The notes below the pieces were generated by a model that saw only the letters and a list, made by a program, of their open reading frames with translations, was not told the origin of the DNA and made no database searches. Both the position numbers and the translations under genes were made by a program. A stretch of 64,000 bases of DNA from contig NZ_AAYN02000002.1 of NCBI RefSeq assembly GCF_000169535.1, positions 612,642-676,641 on the forward strand. Reading direction: 5' to 3'. Below, in pieces: positions 49,301 through 62,355 of the stretch; positions within the stretch are counted from its first letter, which is position 1, and every line of letters begins with the position of its first letter. The stretch comes from Ureaplasma urealyticum serovar 8 str. ATCC 27618. Its GTDB lineage: Bacteria; Bacillota_I; Bacilli_A; Mycoplasmatales; Mycoplasmoidaceae.

Positions 49301-52300
49301 TTAGAGTCATCTTCAACGATGTTTGCAATACTAATTGGTGTAGGTTCAATACTAAATTGATCATTAACATTATTTTTATTTAATTCGCATCATTGATTAT
49401 GTTCGTTTAAATATAAAATCTTAGCTAAAGTATATTCGCGGTTTCCAATAATTTTATTTGATGCATTTTTATCGAAACTAAATGTATAGTTATGATTGCT
49501 TGAATTAATTGAAACTGCTTTAGTTTCAAAAACTTCACCATTATTTTGTGTTTGATAAATTAATTTTAACTTTTTAGCATTTAAATAAGAATCGATCTTG
49601 TTGAAGTTAGCATTGATATTAATTTCTTCTTTGTTTGATCCATATACATTCTTTGTAGCTTTAATAGTGTTAATTTCAAGAATAGGACTAGATGTTGTAA
49701 AATCAATTTTATTTGTTTCACTATGACTATAGAATTTATTATCACGATCGTTGTTAATATTTAAATAAGCACTATTTGGTTGTTGCTTAAATTGAACATT
49801 TACTAATGTATATTTTGTATTTGGTTCTAAATTATTTAATGTGAAATTAATACTTGTTTGGTTGTTAGTTTTTGTAATAACTGCATTAACTGCAAATGTT
49901 TTAGTTAAATTATCACTCTTAGCAAAATAACCAATAATTTGTGAACTTGGTTCAAAAATATTACCATCATTTGTATTTACAGAACAATTAACAGTAGCTG
50001 ATGTTGAAGTAATATTTGATATTTGATGATTGTTAATTGCTGTTGTTGATGGATTTACAACTACTTTTTTGTTAACAATTGATGAATTAATTTTTATTTG
50101 ATTTGCATTTGTGCATGCAAAATCATTACTTTGATCTGAGAAATAAATTCCTTCAATTTCATAAGTTTTATTAGCAATTAACTTATCATGATTAATTTCT
50201 ACATTAACTTTATTATTAACAATTTTAAAAGCATTAGTAAATTGATCTGTTTGTTTGAACTTATGACCACTTACACTATATTTGATACGAACATATTTAT
50301 TATTTAATAAATTAGAACTTAATTGAATTGGTCAACTAATCTTTGTATTTTGATCATAGTTAATATTTTGCTCTTTAATTTCAATTTTATTAACTTCACA
50401 ACTTAAATTAATTTTTTGATTTTCATCTTGATTATTAGTATTTAAAAGTGCTAATGGTTTATTAGTATCATTGATTTTAGCGAATGCTGCATGAGTTGGT
50501 TTATTAGCAAAACTAATTTCAAAAATTCCATAATTTTGATTTAAAGTTAAATTATTAATATTAAATTCACAGTAAAATTGTTTAGTTTGTTGATCATATT
50601 TAATAGGAACATTAATAATTGAATGTGGATTTTGTGTCTCATTAAATAAAGCATATTTAATATTTAATAATTCTTTTTGACAATCAGTTGCATTTAAAAT
50701 ACCATCATGATCATTAATTATATATTTAACATGTGCACTAACTTTATTAGTGTTTTCAATACTTACAACACTAATTGTTGGTTTTTGTACATCCATCTTA
50801 GTTGGTGCTAATCCTAAAATAAGTGATAAATTATCTTTATTTAAATCCTTTTTATACTCATCACTTGCACCCTTATTTCTAATCGCACAAATTTCACTTA
50901 ATTCATATTTATGATTAGGTGTAATTTGTGATTTTAATAATTGAAATTGGTATATTTGGTTTTGATTTTGAGTAATGGCATTAGTGCTTTTAACTTCAAT
51001 AATTGGTTTGTTAGGATCTGTTTTATCTACAAATTTAACATAGATATCATAACCATCAAGTTCATTACCTTCTTTGTGTAGATCAACACTAAAGTTAACA
51101 TCTTGATCCTTAGCACATTCATATACACCATTTACTAACACAGGATTTTTATTAATTTTAATATTTGTAATAAAATTATTAGCAACTTTGGTTGTTAAAT
51201 TTATTTTTTCTAATTGCTTTTTAGCAACATCATTATATTGAATTGGTGATATTTTTGTATTAGGAGAATTAATATGCGTTGTGCTAATAACCCCAATTTC
51301 ATAAGTTGTATTTGGTGTTAAATCATTTAGTGCCACATTAATCTTGCCGTTTTTAACACTTACTTCATCACTCTTAGATGTTATTCAATTTTGATCGCCT
51401 TTTTTACGATATGTAATAGTAATTTGACTATTATCAACTAAATTGTGATCTTGATCATCATAATCAAATGACAAATGAATTTGATCATATGTGTTTTCTG
51501 TTGTTTGAACAACATTATTAATAATAATAGGAGTAGGATTAATACTAAATTTAGCTTGTTCTTTATTAAAATTAGAAGTTAACTCAAGTTCTTTAGCATT
51601 TTTAAAATCTGCATAATCACTAATTACTAATTTAACAAATTCAAAATCACGATTAGCAACCAAACCTGTTTGATTATTATTAAAACTAAATTCTTTATCA
51701 AATTGTTTTGTAGTTACATCCCAGTTTAATAATACGGCATTTGATTCAATTTCTTGATTTGCATTATTTTTATAAACCAATTTTGCATACTTATTTTCCA
51801 AGCTAGAACCAGTCTTGTTGAAGTTAATAGTTAATTTAATTAAATCATTTTTATCAAAGTTCACTTTTGTTGGTTTAACACTATTTAAAGTTGATTTATT
51901 TAAAGTTTTTAAATCAATATTTTCTTTATGTTCATTAATTGGGTAGATAATATTATCTTTATTAATATTCGTATAAATATTTTCTGATGGTTTATTAGTA
52001 AATCAAACTTTTTTTACACGATATTTAGTATTTGGTTTTAAATCAAATAATTGTGTTTTTAATAATCATTCATTACCTTCTTTTTGTAATGTCAAATCAT
52101 AATCATGTGTTGATGAACCAACTATTTGATCATGTACATCAAGTTCATCTATACTAATTTTAGCTATTGTTTGTTGACTATTTTTATCTTCAAAAATTTG
52201 GTCATTTGAATGTAATAATAAACTTAAATCAATTCTGTTTTCATCAGCCTTTTGTGTTTTTAAACTAATGTATGTACTTGATAATTTGGTACTTATTGTT

Positions 52301-55300
52301 TGTGGATTTACAGAATTTTTAATGACCACCATATTTGCGTGTTTTTCATCAACATTAGCATCTTTTGAATAATATAAACCTGCAAAAGTATATAAACGAT
52401 TAGGAATAAGTTGATTTTTATCTAATTCAAAAGTTAATGGAATATTGTTCTTATTGCTTGTTGAATTAGTTGGTGATGGAATTGTGTTTGTTCACACTAC
52501 ACGATTGTCATTGCTAATATATTTTGCTTTAAAATGATATCCTTTGATTGTTTCAGAACGCGAATCTAAATTAATACTAATATTTTGTTTTTCTGTTACA
52601 TTAACATCACTTAAATTATTACTAAAACTTTCGATGGCAAACTTGTTTGTAAATACATATGTTTGAGTAGTGTTAACACTTGCATCATAAACAACATTAT
52701 TTGGTTCTTTATAATCATTTTTAAAGTTAATTTTATAAACACCATTTCCAACATCTTGATTTTCATCAAAATAAATTTTATAAACTTTGTATTCTTTATT
52801 AACTTTAATGTTATCTACGTTAATTACAAAGAATTTTTGACCATCAACAATTTCAATTTTACCATCATGTTCACTAATTTCACTTAAACTAGCGCCATTA
52901 TTTTCGTTTGGTTGAATATTAAATTTAAATGTTTGACCATTTTTTAAAATATCGTCATGATCTTCAATTGCAAATTTAAGTTGTACTTTTGCACCATTAT
53001 CACTAATTTCTTTAATTGGTGCACCGATTATAGATAATGGTTTAGTTGGTAATAGTTTAAAAGTTAAAGTATTAGAACTATCATTTATTAAAACATTAGT
53101 ATAATCTTTTTCGCTAACATCATTATGACTAAAATCTTTATCTTTAAGATAAACCACACGTTCTAAAGTATATTCACGATTTCGTAAAAGGTCTTTAAAT
53201 TCTCATTCGTATTTTACATCTTCTTTATCTGAAGTAATTTTATTAATAAATGAAATTTCTTTTCCATCGTGCTTACGTTTAAAAATAAATTTAATATCTT
53301 TATTGATTAAAGAAGCACCAACACTTTTAAATCATAAACTTATTTTTAAATCCGCAGTATTTTTATTTTCATAATAAACAGGAGTTATTGACATGTTATT
53401 TATTTTGAAAAAAGGTGCAAGTGTATAAAAATCAATTACATCTGATGGTAATTCAAAAATAACAGGACAAGTATTTTTATTTTTTTGACTTTTAATTGTT
53501 ACACTAACAATTTCATAATTAACGCCTGCAACTAAATTAGTTGCCCTGCAATTTATATTTTTTTTATTTGAATCACTAATTAAAATTGTGTTTGAAAGAA
53601 TGTTTTGCGTTCCTTTAACGCGATAGTTAATACTAATTTCATCCCCGCTATGTAGTTGATCATCTACATCATCTAAAATTAAGTTGATTGAGGCTTCATT
53701 TTGTCATACATCAATATTGTTTTTTCTAACTTTAATTTTTGATGGTATTGTACTAAAACTTGTATTAGCTAAAGAAGCATTTAAAACTAAAGTGTTTTTA
53801 ATTTCATTAATGGCATCAAAATCTTGCTTATTACTATAAACAACTTTTTGTAAACGATAAATTTTATTTGGTTTTAAATCATTGAAACTAAAATTTTCTA
53901 AATCTATTTTTGATTCTTGAGTTTGGTTATTAACTAAAACACCATTCGTACTTATTAGTTGATGTTCATTATCTTCAAACACCAATTTAACATATTTATT
54001 GTTAATTTTATTATTATTTTTAATAATGTTAATATTAAATTTAACATCATATGTTCCATTAGCATTTTTTGTATAACTAGTTTCTAAATTATTAATTTTA
54101 TTAACAATTGATACTGCTAAAGTTTGAATAATTTTTTGATTATCAACAACACTATTTAAAATGATTTCATTATTATCACTATTATTAATGTTTAAGTTAG
54201 CTAATCTTGGTTTTTGTTTTAAATTAATTTTTACTAAACGGTATGAATGAGTAGCTAATAAATTATCAACCAGTCCATGAGCACTAAAACTACGTTCATC
54301 TTTTTTAGTTAATTTTGCTTGTACTTTTACAATTGGTTGATTTTTATCTGTTAAATCTTCAAAATACAACTCAACAGGCATTTCAGCTTCTAAAGTACGA
54401 TCATCATCATTAACACTAAAGTCATAATTAAATCGATCTTCATCAATATTAGTAGCTTTAAAATCTAATAATTTTGTGTTTGAAACTGGTGTATTAAAAT
54501 CGTAATTGTTTGTTTCTTGTTTCAATACAATTTTCTTACCTTGACTTTCATCGTTATTTTGATTTTGATTATCAAAATAGTAAATACCAGCGAAATTTAA
54601 TTTACGATTTGGTGTTAGATGATTAAAATTAAAGTTAATACTTTCTAAATTAGCATCATTAACACTAACATAATCACTTCAAACTTTTTGATGGTTATTG
54701 TCAATATATAATGCACGTAAATACTTATCTTTCAATAAGTTTTCACTACATTTTAGTTCAACATCAAGACTTGCACTTGGATCTAAATTTTCGTTAGGTT
54801 TATTAACTTTGATATTGTTAATAATCAATTCATTTATAAAACTTAATGTTTTATTTGGGTTTTGATTGGCGTCATAAATTCTATTTTTATTAGTGCTATC
54901 AAAAGGATGAGCAGGTTGAACATGATTGTTTGTTGCATAGCTAATATTATCAATAACATATTTATGATTTGTTTGAATTTTAAATGTGTCAGTATTTTCT
55001 ACACTAAATTCAAGGGTTTTTTTATTATTTGCATCAACATTAACTTTCCCAATAACATGATGAGATTTGTGATCTTTTTCGTCATGAAATGTAATTTCTA
55101 AAATACTATCTTGTTCTAAAAAATCGTTTGGATCATTTAGTTTAAGATTTAAATTAATTTTATTTGAATTTGAATCGGGTTTTCTAATTAGTTGATCACT
55201 TACTACTAACGACTTATTAATTGATGCTGTTTTAAAAATATTTTGAACTTTTTTTGTATTTAAAAAACTAAATTGATAGTTGTCTTGTCCCGCTTGAGTA

Positions 55301-58300
55301 TAAATTAGTTTTTTAAATGTATAAACACGATTGTGTTTTAAATTATTTAAATGGAAGCTGTATTCATTAATGCCAAAATTTAAAACAACATAATTATCTG
55401 ATATGTATTCATGTTTGCCATCGCTATAGACAACTTTAGCCTTGCAATTGTTTAAACTTGTTCCATCATTATTAATAACAACATTAACATTATTTGTGTT
55501 TACATTAGAATCAATTACATCATTAGCAATAACACTAACCAAATCAAAACTTGCCTTTGGTGTGCTAAAACTTGGTGTTTTTGAATCATCAATTAAAACA
55601 TGATTATCATTACTATCATTTACATTAAACGCACCTAATATGGGTTTTTGTTTAAATTTAAATGATTTGATATGATAATTAACTTCTTGACTTAAATTAG
55701 ATGCATGAATCTTTGCCATTCAAGTTTTTGTTGAAGCGTCATATTCTAAATTTGTAATAAATTCTTGATCGTTTTTATTATTTTCTTTATTACCAATCGT
55801 AATATTAACAACTTGATCTTCACTAAAGACATCATCATTTGATACTAATGGTAGAAGTAAATCAGCACTAGCAGGCGTAATATTATTAATAATAACTTTT
55901 TGTGCATCAAGACTTACTCTTGAAGCTGTTTGAATATCTGCAGGTACTATTTTATTCATATTAACTTTATTAGCTAATGATGTTGTTGTATCATTTGTAT
56001 TTTTAAAGTAATATAAACCATCAAATTTGTAAATACGATTTGATTTTAACGTCTTTTCATGTGGCAAATTCAACTCATATTCGTTATTATCACTATTAAT
56101 TGATACAGGATTAGATCAAATAATTTCACCATTATTATCAACATACTTTAATTTTAAATATTGATCATTCATTAAAGTAGAAGAACGTTTAAGAGTTAGT
56201 TTAATTTTATAATTTAAAGTATTAGTTTTTGTATTTGTTATAGCTGGTTCATAATTGTAAGCATTTACTAGTAATTCATTACCAAATTCGCTTAATTTAG
56301 ACTGAGAGTTGTTTAATTCATAAAGTTTTTGGTGATTTTCATTTTGATCAAAAGCAGCATTGATTGGCTTATTAGTTAATGTAATACTATTGATATGATA
56401 TTTATGATTCAATAATGTATTAGGAACATCAAATTCTAAGCTTCGATTTCCATTTTGATCAATAACTATTTTTTGATTATCGCCATCAAAAATATTGTTA
56501 GGATCATTTAGATCGCTAACCTTCACAACAAATGAACTACCATCATTATCAATTAATACATGATCATTATCAACTAATGGAATTTGTAATTTAATATTAT
56601 CATAACTACGTTTAATTACTTTTAAATCGTTATTTTTTAAACTAATACTTCCTGTTGGTTCTGTTTTAAAACCATGACTTAAATCGATGCTATTTTTTAT
56701 AATAGCATTTGTGCTTTGTAAATCATTTTTATCTTGTGCATAAACTAATTTAACAAATTTATAAACTCGATTACGTAAAAAACCAAATGAATTGTTATCT
56801 AGTAACGTAAAAGTATAGTTGCTATTATTAACATTTAGTTTTAATGGTTGTGATAAACAAACTTCGTTATCTTTACTGATGTAAACTAGTTGAGCTCAAG
56901 CATTATTTAAAGTTTTATCTTTTTGTGAAAATGAAATTTTAACGTTAACATCTAATTTGTTCTCATTCTTTTTAATAATATCATTAGAGTTAATTGATTC
57001 AATGTATGTTCCGATTAGTTTTGTAGTAAACTGATTATGATTTTGATCAAAACGATCAAATATAACTTTTTGATAAGCATCATTTTGTACGCTTAAAGCA
57101 TTTAATTCCAATAATTCATAGTCATTATTAGAAATTAAATTATTAAGTTCAAATTCCAATTCACCACTTTTATTAACTGTATCTATATTTTTTACATATC
57201 CAACAGTTTTATAAACTTGGTGATTATTTTTATTTAAATAAGTCAATTCAACTAAATTACCAACTTGTAGTTTTTGATCTTGATCTACAAAATTAATAAT
57301 TAATCGTGCATCTTCAGCTTTAATAATTTGCTTATTATTATTTGCATCAAAATTAACAGCTACTGCGTGAGGGGTTGTACCAAAAATTAAAGGTGTTTTT
57401 ATTGGTGTAGAGTAATTAATTCTTTGATTGTTTTGATCATTAAAACCTACAATTAAATATTTACTATTAGCTTTTAGATTTTGCAAATGTGCATTATAAA
57501 ATTTATTATTTGCATCATAATCTAATTTTGCAAATAAATCTGGTTCTAAAGGATTGTTATCTACATCTAAAAGACGATAAACGACAGTTTTAGGCTCTTT
57601 ATCAGTTTTACTAATGTTTAAATTTAACTTAGTATCTGATGGATTTGTTTCATATTGATGGTAGTTTTCTAAAACTAGTGTATTTGAAGATAAAATTACA
57701 AATGTATAACCAATTATTTCATTTTTGATTATATTAATTTTAGTTTCACTACATGCATCTTTTTTTATATCAATAACATTTAAATCATTATTTCTAAAAC
57801 TTAAATCCTTAATGTAGTAAGAAGTGTTTGGTTTTAAATGATTAAAATTAAAGATTACAGTGTCATTTTTATAATCAATTAAGCCATAAGCACTAACAGT
57901 GTGTGTTGGATCATTTTTTAAAGCTATAGTTAATTTTAACCATTTATCAGAAACTAATTTATTAAAATCATTAATTGTTAAACTTAAAATTGTTGGTTTA
58001 TTTTGGATAACTTTTGGATTTTTAGCAATAATTTTGCGGCCTGAATCGACTGTGTTATTTAGTGTTTTAATTAGATTATTTACATCGTCTGAACTAATAA
58101 CTGTCTCTTTAGGAACGTGATATTCATCTTCAATAGTAAGTGAATCAAAATGATAAATTTTATCTTTTACCAACTGAGGATTGTTTGTTAAATCCACTTG
58201 TACTTGATGATTATTAACAATTGCTGGTATTTTAATTACATTGCCATCAGAATCATGATAGTTAACAAAAACATCTTCGCCTTCTTCTACATTATTTGGT

Positions 58301-60804
58301 ACATCAAAAACTAGTTGATTATTATCGATTTTACCAACATTTAATTTATTAATAATAATTTGTTTTTGATCTAAATCATTTACATTAATAACTTTTTGAT
58401 TATTATAATTAATAGCAGTTAGTTGATATTTGTGATGATTTGGTAAAACTTCATCGCTAGTTATGAATTGAACTCGACCTAATGAATCAACAATACTTTG
58501 TGCTTTAACATGATATTCTTTTTGATTTTCATCAACAAAAGTTGCATGTAATTGACGATTAATTAAATTTTTATCAAAACTTTGTAAATTTAGATTTTTA
58601 TTTTTATCTTGTTTAATAATTGCAAGTGGTTTAATAATACTTATTTTACTTAAAGCGTTAATTTTATCATTATCTAATAAAATTTGTTTATGATCTTTTT
58701 TATCAACAATATTTGATAAATGATAATGATGATCTTTATATAAATGTTTCGTATTAATACTAATTTTATTTGTGTTTAAATCAATCTTGGTAGGAATAAA
58801 ATGATCTTTATTGTTTTCATCAATGAAATGCGCATCATATTCATGATCAATTAAAACTTTTTGATTATTATGAATATCAACAATCAAATTTCCTAGATCA
58901 TCATAATTGTAAGCATTTAATTGTTGTAATTTATTTACATCAATTTTCTCTAGTAATTTATCTTTTTTATCTAAATCATTAACGTTAACAATCGCTTGAT
59001 TGTTAGTATTCGTAATTTTAGTTAACGTATAAGTATGGTTATTTGGTAGTAGTTGATCATCTTTAGTTTTTAAAATTACCTCTTGCTGATCATTTAATTT
59101 TGCATTTAATTGATAAAGTTGGTGATTTTCATCCTCAAAAGTTACAACAATAGACTGATTAGCTAGATCAGGATTTAAAAGTTTAATCTTAAAATTCTTA
59201 TCTTCTAAAGCTTTAACGTTTGCAGCTGGTTTACTAAATTTTTGTTTTTGATTACTTGCAAGCTCATAATTATTTAAAACACTAGTCTTAGGCTCTTCTA
59301 AATTAACAATTTCTTTTAGTTGGTATGTGTGATTTTGATTTAAGTCAGAAGTATTAATTAGAATTTTACCATTAGAGTCAACGTTTGTTAACACTTTATG
59401 TTCAGTATTATTTTCATCAACAAAAACAGCTTCAACTTGGTCATTTGCAAACTGTTCTGGGTCTACTTTAGCATTGAAAATTAAATTACCATTTTTGTCA
59501 TAATTGTATGGATTATTTAAGTGGCTAGTATTTAATTTATTAATTGTTTTAGCACTTTCATATACTTGCTTTAGGTTAGCAACACGTTTATTTGGTGAAG
59601 TGTTACTAATACCAATATCATCTAACTTGTATAAATGCCCATCTTTTAATTCATTTAAATCAATAACAATTTCACCATCACTATTAACTTTGGCCAAAAG
59701 TTTTGTTTTTTCATGATTTTCATTCTTGAAGGTGATTGTTAATGATTGATTTTGTAAACTTGGATCAACTTGAATATGAAATAATTTTTGTGAGTTATTT
59801 TCATCAACTTCAATTTTTGTTTTTATTGGATTATAAATGATATTTTGATGAGCAAAAGATAGTTTATTTGGTTTTAAAAGATCGTTGTCATTTTCATCGG
59901 TAACTTTAATTAACTTATATTGATGGTGATTATCCATCTTTTTTACAGGTAAACGTGCAAGTCCGTTTTTATCAACTACCACTTTTAAAGTATGTATTTG
60001 ATGATTTTCATCTTCAAATAAGCTTTGGATTGTTTTATTGGCCAAATTTCGTGAAACACGAACATTAACAATTACGTTTCCCTCTTCGTCAAAACTACGT
60101 GTTTTATCAACACTTCGAATAGAAGGGTCAATTTCTTCTAAATTTACAACTTTCGTGTTTTTACTATCTTCTTTTAAAGTTAAACTATTTAATTTATAAA
60201 AATTTCCTAAAGGTAATTTTTTAGTATCAACTATTACATTTCCTTCTTTATCAACTTGAACATCAAACGCATATTCAGCATTATTTTGATTAACAAAGTG
60301 GGCAACTAATCATTTGCTATTTAGTTCATGATTCAATTTAATTTGAAAAAATTTATCAGCATTTTTATCAATACCAGAATAGAAAATATTAGGACGATTA
60401 ACAATAATTTTTTGTTGTCACACTAATTGATCGTTACTTATTAGTATGTCGCCTTTTTCATTGGCAATTCGATCTAGCGTTCAAGAATTATTAGAATCTA
60501 AATTTGATGTATCAATTAAACCAATTTGTTTATCTTTTGTAACTAAAATTAGCTTTTCTTTACCAATTTTATCTTTAAAAATTGCATAAATTTTTTGGTT
60601 AGAATCGCTATCTTTTGCAAATAATCGAACCTTAATGATTAAATTACCATCTTTTGTATACTCATAATATTTATCAAAATATTGACTAGAATGCTTATTT
60701 GCTGAGCGCAATACAATTCCTGTAATAACACCAGCCCAAACTAACGCACTAATTGTAAGTCCTGTAGCTATTTTAGCATTACGCTTTTTATCTTTATTGT
60801 TCAT
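43399..60804 (-). CDS. Giant membrane-anchored repeat protein 2 (DUF1410-like), 5801 aa
   Basis: A second open frame of 17,406 nt under code 4. All long fragments between 43399 and 60867 are in one frame, and the gaps I translated (for example 47629-48312 and 48880-49140) contain only TGA-Trp. I choose ATG 60804 (MNNKDKKRN) because it matches the start of giant protein 1; 60819 and 60867 are in-frame alternatives. Residues 12-32 are hydrophobic (ALVWAGVITGIVL), again an uncleaved anchor. About 1000 residues of short modules (ENNxEHK, NHxYxL) follow, then long modules with NRxYxFDGLYY, DPNNIF, KPxxAxxN and KYLKLxYxDN signatures. The last ~200 residues (GHGRNNFTWRYQVALSLKG onward) differ from the ends of the other repeat proteins. 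No enzymatic motif seen; presumed surface fibre. Confidence 0.84.
43900..57000 (-). repeat. Long-module (type B) block of giant protein 2
   Basis: Modules with D-(P/H)-x-(N/D)-(I/V/F)-(L/F) signatures (for example near 45465, 47030, 48525, 55130 and 56500), NREYxFVKL strands and KPxxAxFN linkers. They are more diverged from each other than those of giant protein 1. Confidence 0.65.
57000..60650 (-). repeat. Short-module (type A) block of giant protein 2
   Basis: About a dozen modules of 75-90 residues with V.F.DENN.(E/K)(H/Y), VD.NGKI.I and NH.Y.L.(K/E)I, homologous to 24740-27700 and to the 5316-8393 protein. Confidence 0.68.
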
Positions 60805-61016
60805 ATAATCACTACCCATTTCTTTAATAAAGGAGTTATGTATCTTGAGATACAAAACAGTTATCAACTTACAACTTTTTTTGTGTAAATTAATAAACTA
60901 CACAAATTATAATACTTATTACCTTATATTTAATAAAAAAATTGTCTTTATAGCATTTAGAAAATACTTTTTAGTATAATTAAATTTAATAATAAAATTT
61001 ACAAACAGGTTTAATT
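60805..61016. promoter_or_regulatory. Divergent control region of giant gene 2 and the 61017 lipoprotein
   Basis: 212 bp containing an inverted pair TTTGTGTA...TACACAAA separated by 11 nt (about 60879-60905), a TATAAT at 60908-60913 and another at 60975-60980 on the plus strand, the latter suitably placed for the gene at 61017. Promoter calls are by eye. Confidence 0.4.
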
Positions 61017-62153
61017 ATGAAAAAAAATACACGCAAGAAATTTTTACAATTATTTTCTCTTATTGCATTAATTCCTTTAAGTTCATTTATTGTAATGTGT
61101 TCAAAAGCTAAAACGCAAGAGATTAAGGAACAAAGTAAAATTAAAGCTAGATCTATAAGATTTATGGATAAAGATTTAACGTCAATTAACATTCAATTTT
61201 ATTTTGATAAAATTGATATAGATGACATTTTGGTTAAAAAATTTAATATTGAATTAGAAGATGATAAAAAAAATAAAATTAATATTGATGTTAATCCAAT
61301 CTACAATAAAAAATTACAATTATTAAGCTTTAAATTAGAAAACTTAAAACCCAACACCACATATAAAATTACAAAATTTAGTATTACAAATAAAATTGCC
61401 GATTTAACAAAAGTTGATAATTTATCATTTAATACCAGCCCAGAAAATAATCTTCCAAATCTACCAAATTTACCTAACGATCCAAACATTAAAATTGAAG
61501 ATATTAAAACTAATGAGGTTAATAATAATTCAATAAAGATAACCCTAAATATTAATATAGAAAATAACAACAATTTGGAAAATAAATATGTTCGGTTAGT
61601 TTATAAAGATAATGAAAATAAATTAAAATTATCCAATATTTTAAAAATTAATGATCTTAAAAAGCAAAATTTTATTTTAGAAGACTTAACATCTAATCGT
61701 AAATATTCTTTTGAAGAACTAATTATAGGTGAAAGTAATGATTTAAATTTAAATAACGCTCAAACTAAAATATCTACTAATCAAAAACAAAAATTTAGTT
61801 TCGTTACACTTCCAAATCCTGTTAAAATAACAGCTATTGAAATCGATTCGAAATTCGATAATAACCCAAGTAGTTTAATTACTTTGAAATTTAAAGACAA
61901 TGAAAATAATTTAAAAGAGAATGATATATTAAAAATTAAATATAAAAAAGCTGGTCCCAACCAAGTTGTGTTTGAAAAAAGTGTGCGATTGGCAAATAAT
62001 CTCGAAGTGTTATTTGAAATTGAAAATATCAAAAAAAATGAGCAATACGAAATTATAAGTATAGAATCAAACAGTAAGCATGGTTACAACGTTAATCCAA
62101 GCGTGTTTAATTTTTCTTCTAATAGTCTACGTATTTTTAGTATTAAAGATTAA
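61017..62153 (+). CDS. Repeat lipoprotein, 378 aa
   Basis: Predicted small surface member of the repeat family, function unknown. 378 residues from ATG 61017 to TAA 62151, no internal TGA. The signal peptide is Lys/Arg-rich then hydrophobic; the likely lipidated Cys is in F-I-V-M-C, with an unusual Met before Cys, so lipidation is less certain than for the other lipoproteins. After the signal come three modules: NTTYKITKF with a Pro/Asn linker, then KYVRLVYKDNENKLKLSN...NRKYSFEELI, then NNLKENDILKIKYKKAG, all matching type B modules of giant proteins 1 and 2. It is divergent from giant gene 2 across a 212-bp control region, and an IS relic begins 58 bp after its stop. Confidence 0.85.
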   Translation: MKKNTRKKFLQLFSLIALIPLSSFIVMCSKAKTQEIKEQSKIKARSIRFMDKDLTSINIQFYFDKIDIDDILVKKFNIELEDDKKNKINIDVNPIYNKKLQLLSFKLENLKPNTTYKITKFSITNKIADLTKVDNLSFNTSPENNLPNLPNLPNDPNIKIEDIKTNEVNNNSIKITLNINIENNNNLENKYVRLVYKDNENKLKLSNILKINDLKKQNFILEDLTSNRKYSFEELIIGESNDLNLNNAQTKISTNQKQKFSFVTLPNPVKITAIEIDSKFDNNPSSLITLKFKDNENNLKENDILKIKYKKAGPNQVVFEKSVRLANNLEVLFEIENIKKNEQYEIISIESNSKHGYNVNPSVFNFSSNSLRIFSIKD

Positions 62154-62203
62154 TATTAAATGTAAAAGATTATTTAGTTAAAAAATCAATATTCTACAAA
62201 AAA

Positions 62204-62211
62204 TATTAATT
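62204..62211. repeat. Target site duplication, left (TATTAATT)
   Basis: Eight bases immediately outside the left terminal repeat, identical to 63219-63226. An 8-9 bp duplication is typical of IS256-family insertion. Confidence 0.75.
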
Positions 62212-62238
62212 TAGAGTTTTTAAAATCTTGTGTAAAAC
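62212..62238. repeat. IS left terminal inverted repeat
   Basis: 27 bp beginning TAGAGTTTTTAAAATC and ending TTGTGTAAAAC; pairs with 63192-63218. Confidence 0.82.
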
Positions 62239-62269
62239 ACAATTCCTTTTTAATAAATCTTTAATATTT

Positions 62270-62296
62270 AGTTCGCCTTTATAAAATAGGTGAACT
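62270..62296 (+). terminator. Inward-facing hairpin near IS left end
   Basis: AGTTCGCCT (62270-62278) with AGGTGAACT (62288-62296), one G-U pair, then TTTTTATTTT on the plus strand. It stops transcription entering from the 61017 lipoprotein, whose own 3' flank has no hairpin. Confidence 0.75.
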
Positions 62297-62355
62297 TTTT
62301 ATTTTCAAGTTTATTATATTCAATTTTTAATTTTAAAAATAATTTTGTTTTAAGA

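Noticed and set aside
44524-60867. About 15 separate minus-strand hypothetical proteins
   Set aside because: Same reason: a single frame interrupted only by TGA codons.
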